Assembly (NCBI GenBank): GCA_051453625.1
Contig: JBOZIK010000001.1
Coordinates: forward strand, 156,813,441 to 156,877,440
From: Welwitschia mirabilis
Lineage: Eukaryota; Gnetophyta; Gnetopsida; Welwitschiales
Length of the DNA stretch: 64,000 nt
Direction: 5' to 3'
The notes under the pieces were generated by a model. The model worked only from the letters and a program-made list of their open reading frames with translations. It ran no database searches and was not told the origin of the DNA. The position numbers and the translations under genes were made by a program. Below are positions 58,755-64,000 of this stretch, piece after piece (position 1 is the stretch's first letter; each line of letters starts with the position of its first letter).

Positions 58755-61504
58755 CCCTATTGACTTGGGAGTTGGCCACTAAATTTCCACATCTCACTTG
58801 TAATCTATAGCCAACATGTTAAAGCCTATGTCTAAGTACACATGAAAGACATGAAGAAAAAGCATGAGTCACCATGCACACTGTAGAATTTGAATTCAAG
58901 ACATTAAAAGTCACAACTTATAAAAATTGAGTGACCCAACTATGCTATGCACCAAATTGAATAAAATGTGTGAACATCAAACTGAAACTTTTAGTGACTA
59001 TACATCCTTCAAAAATACAGCCACTACAATCATTGAAATGAATTATTTAATTACGTTCAATGCCTCATAATGTGTCAACTAACACATCCAAAGACTCAAA
59101 CATGTGACCTCCAAAAAGAAAAGCAAGTGCCCCTTTACCTTGTTGGCTAATAGAAAATTGTGAATATATTATAATGAAATTAAGCCTAGCCTACACATCA
59201 GAATGAATAATAATATGTTTTAACCTTTCTCTTTAACACAATTAAAGCCTAACTAGGGTTTCAAACAAATCCCAAAAGTTATGATAAATGGCGGGTGACA
59301 AGCAAACAAGCTCATTGAATTTCTAAGCAATATAAAAAAGATAACTGATGTGCCCATACAAAATTGACTTGTGAGGAAACATTTATATATTATTAGACAA
59401 TCTCCAATTAAGTAAACTAGAAAATCAACCTCCAAATCAGATTATGAGGAGAGATTAAGCTTCAAATGCCTATTATGCCTTTCTCCCTTCAAAATTTTCA
59501 GATGTAACAGATGCACATGCCATTCAGTTGCAACACTTGGTTTTACTTTGTATGGGACTCACTTTTGCAAAGTTGTTTTGAGTAGCTGGTTAATTACGTG
59601 GTGCTTTAAGTCATATTTAATTGTAGATCAGCGAGATGAGTGGGACTTCAGTGATACAGTAATCATATTAAAGTGTCATAACATTTAGACTCTTTATCAC
59701 AATTATCATGCATACCCTTTGTAAGACAACGTGACAAGTTTATGGATGATAGTCACTGTGTGTTTAAATAAATGGCTTTTTACAGGGAAATTGAATATGA
59801 AAGCCTAAAATGGAAATAGAAGTTACAATGACAAAGCAAAGTTGAGTGATAAGCTAGAACGGTCTTGTGAAAAGAAACAAGCAAATTAAGGCCCAAGTAA
59901 AGACCACAAAACTATGTATACTATAAATGAGCAAGAGAGTCAAATCTGTAACAAACACATAGCAAAGCCAGGATGACAAAGATAAGAGGGGAAAAATTTA
60001 TCACACAAAATGAGATATAAGAGCAAAAGAGACTGTAAAGCAGTTGGAGCAACTACCATCCAAAGTTAACACGTTAATCATGCTGCCATAAATGACATGC
60101 TGCCTGGCATCGGCAATCAACAAAAGAAAGTAAAGAAACACCACAAAAGAAATGAACTCAATTTGAACACCAAGTAAGAAAGTATACTGAAAGGGGTACC
60201 CATAGCAAACACCATCCAAAGAAGAAATCCTAATAGGACAAGGAATCTCAAGCAAGCAAAATCAGTGGGTAAGTATTCAAAGGGAGTGAAGCAGAAAAGA
60301 ATCATAAATATAAGATTTATAAAAACAATGCCAACTGAGGCTTAACGACAGTAGCATCAAAGGAAAGAGATTCGAAATCCTACTGAAGATAAGAGTGACA
60401 CAATTGACAGAAAATGTGAGCTACTTAAACCCATCAAGAGAGAGCAAAGGAAATCCAAGAGGTCAATGAAATATGGATGCATAAAGTCTCTTTTAGTGAC
60501 ATAATTGAAAGAAAACCTGAGGAAACTGAAGCTATCAAGAATAAGCCAAAGGAAAACAAAGAAGGTCAAGGAAAATATTGATATAAAGTCTCTTTCAGTT
60601 TCAACAGCTCCCATGTTTCTCTCCAGTTCTCCAAAATTTAGTTAGTTGCTAGCTCTGAAAGAAACAAACAGAAAGATGGACAAAATTGTAACTGTAACTG
60701 TAGTATCTATGATTTAAGAATAGACCTGTAAACCATAAAGTATGGCTTGTCATGGCATGAAGAAAGCCTCATACAAGAGGATTTTTTAACTGCAATTTGT
60801 AATATGAAGCAATTGGGCCCTGTCTATAAATGCTTTCTACCTTGTCATTGCAAACTTTAAAACTCCTTCCAATCAAAATTGAATAAAAAGAAACAAAATT
60901 CCTTCTGAATGTATACATAATTCAACAACTTCTATTTGTTCTTCTATGTTGCCACTTGTATTTAAAGCCAAATCAAGCAAACACATTAACAGTATAATTC
61001 TCAAAAGCACTTCCAAATATCATTGCCAATGGAAATTCATGAAATAGTCACTATGTTCTAAAATATATTTTGAATAAACATCAGGTCAACGAATGAGCTG
61101 CAATCATGTTATTTCAGACATTTTAAAGAGCCAAAATCCCTGAATCACCAGATCTAGGTCCCTATCAAGCAAACAACAACCATGTCTACTAGGAAATGAG
61201 TTTTATCCCACCCATGGAACAATATGCTTAAAGATAATCCTACAATAATGATAAGCACTTTGTAAATCGTGGATGGAAATTACAACCTGAATTGACAGGC
61301 ATCTTTTCAATAATGACGCATGTACAACACAATTAGATCCTATAAAATATGATTTTTAATAATTGTATTTTGCACAATTAATGTGCTCATTTTGAATCAG
61401 CATGTTGTTATTGAAATGAAAAAAATAAATAACTAAAACCAATCTTTACATGCTATGAAGGAATGTGTTCTTCCATTTCCAAATTTATGTTCAACAAGTT
61501 TAGA
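58755..61504. other. Gene-flanking region and ALDH 3' UTR
   Basis: No domain recognised. The part just below 61505 should include the 3' UTR of the aldehyde dehydrogenase; no clear poly(A) signal could be chosen. Minus-strand open frames at 60001-60614 (60-85 codons, hydrophobic) are unassigned and overlap a two-unit repeat. Confidence 0.45.
60394..60604. repeat. Two-unit ~101-bp tandem duplication
   Basis: AGTGACA.AATTGA.AGAAAA starts units at 60394 and 60495; both end ATAAAGTCTCTTT. Units have diverged substantially. Confidence 0.7.
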
Positions 61505-63263
<1,759 letters not shown>

Positions 63264-64000
63264 CTGCATAATTATCACAAATGACTAAGAACAACCCATA
63301 AAACTCGGTGTTTTTATGAAGAAAATATTATCAAAAGTGTAAATTGTACTTCTATATCACTTGAGAAGTGCCTTTTCAGAAATTTACATATGCAGATAAC
63401 ATGATAAACAAAAATACTGGGAGTAAATCCTTTGCTGAGATTTTAAACAGCGATTTCGATTGTCTTCTAATCAAAGGAATACTCAAGTAATATGAATTCA
63501 AGGAATAGTGAATGGTCAGGCTGAATAGCCCCAGGATGAATTAATTCTTATACAAAAGCCTGCTCTCTGAAAACCAAAATCCATGTTTCTATGCTGTGTT
63601 TTTGACTAAATTTTTCTACATCGATTGTCCTGTTCAAATCCACAATAAAAAAAAAACCTTTTATTTAATTGTGTATTCAGATTTAAACATGGTTTCAGTG
63701 TTCAGTGTTATTTCTCAAGAGTTTGACATGGGCTTGATTGTTATCTATATCAAAAGGCTAATAAGGTTTCAGCTTGCTATGTTCATAAGAAGCAACTATG
63801 TTTAGTTCAGACATTAGAAGTCATCAATACAATGTAGATGTTACAGCATAAATTTCAGTAAAAGTAGTAATTCTAATACCAGCATCAACAGTTCTATGTT
63901 TTCTATATGTAATGCAAACATTTACAAAGCGAGGGCTAGAGGCTATCTATTGGATACATGCGCAACAATTATGCTTTATTGCTTGTGCTTCATGTCTGAT

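Noticed and set aside
60001-60614. Minus-strand hydrophobic frames downstream of ALDH3
   Set aside because: Overlapping frames in different phases over a duplicated, purine-rich plus strand; no domain or exon structure seen.
63264-64000. Further upstream ALDH3 exon
   Set aside because: I searched the minus strand for the next conserved block and found none; this stretch reads as intron.

Overview
This is nuclear DNA from a flowering plant. It is very AT-rich, has no bacterial features, and ends in the 3' part of an intron-containing plant aldehyde dehydrogenase gene. About 80% of the rest is old, broken LTR retrotransposons nested in one another. The species cannot be read from the sequence. 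The age of the copies (LTR pairs roughly 85-90% alike where aligned by eye) suggests a genome without recent retrotransposon bursts. All alignments were made by eye, so coordinates of degraded domains are approximate, whereas LTR ends, PBS, PPT, TSD and exon borders are read directly.

Layout. (1) 1-7387, plus: 3' part of a Ty1/copia Sirevirus-like element (A) with gag, protease, integrase, RT, RNase H, a third ORF, two polypurine tracts and the 3' LTR. (2) 7386-35198, minus: one Ty3/gypsy Athila-like element whose left LTR is cut by element A. Its pol is split by (3) 12618-29382, plus: a second Sirevirus-like element (C), inserted inside the gypsy reverse transcriptase. Its 5' LTR in turn holds (4) 13023-19913, minus: a head-to-tail array LTR-gag-LTR-gag-LTR of a non-autonomous, gag-only copia element with three polypurine tracts per unit. 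(5) 35199-35368: a second, partial copy of the gypsy LTR start, then about 5.7 kb of unassigned sequence. (6) 41042-48582, plus: element D, a complete gypsy-type element with TSD ACTAG that carries gag and protease but no RT or integrase, and eight copies of an imperfect-palindrome motif. (7) 48588-54074: unassigned AT-rich DNA. (8) 54080-58749, plus: element E, a complete non-autonomous element with TSD ATAGC and no recognisable pol. (9) 58755-61504: unassigned gene-flanking DNA. (10) 61505-63263, minus: the last three exons of an ALDH3-type aldehyde dehydrogenase; the gene continues past the right edge.

The only evidently functional gene is the aldehyde dehydrogenase. The most unusual points are the tandem gag-only array, a fold-back templated duplication in element C, and a recurring design in which each family has its own short motif clustered both in the LTR and in an internal non-coding spacer. 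Several N gaps are flanked by duplicated sequence and are probably assembly artefacts.
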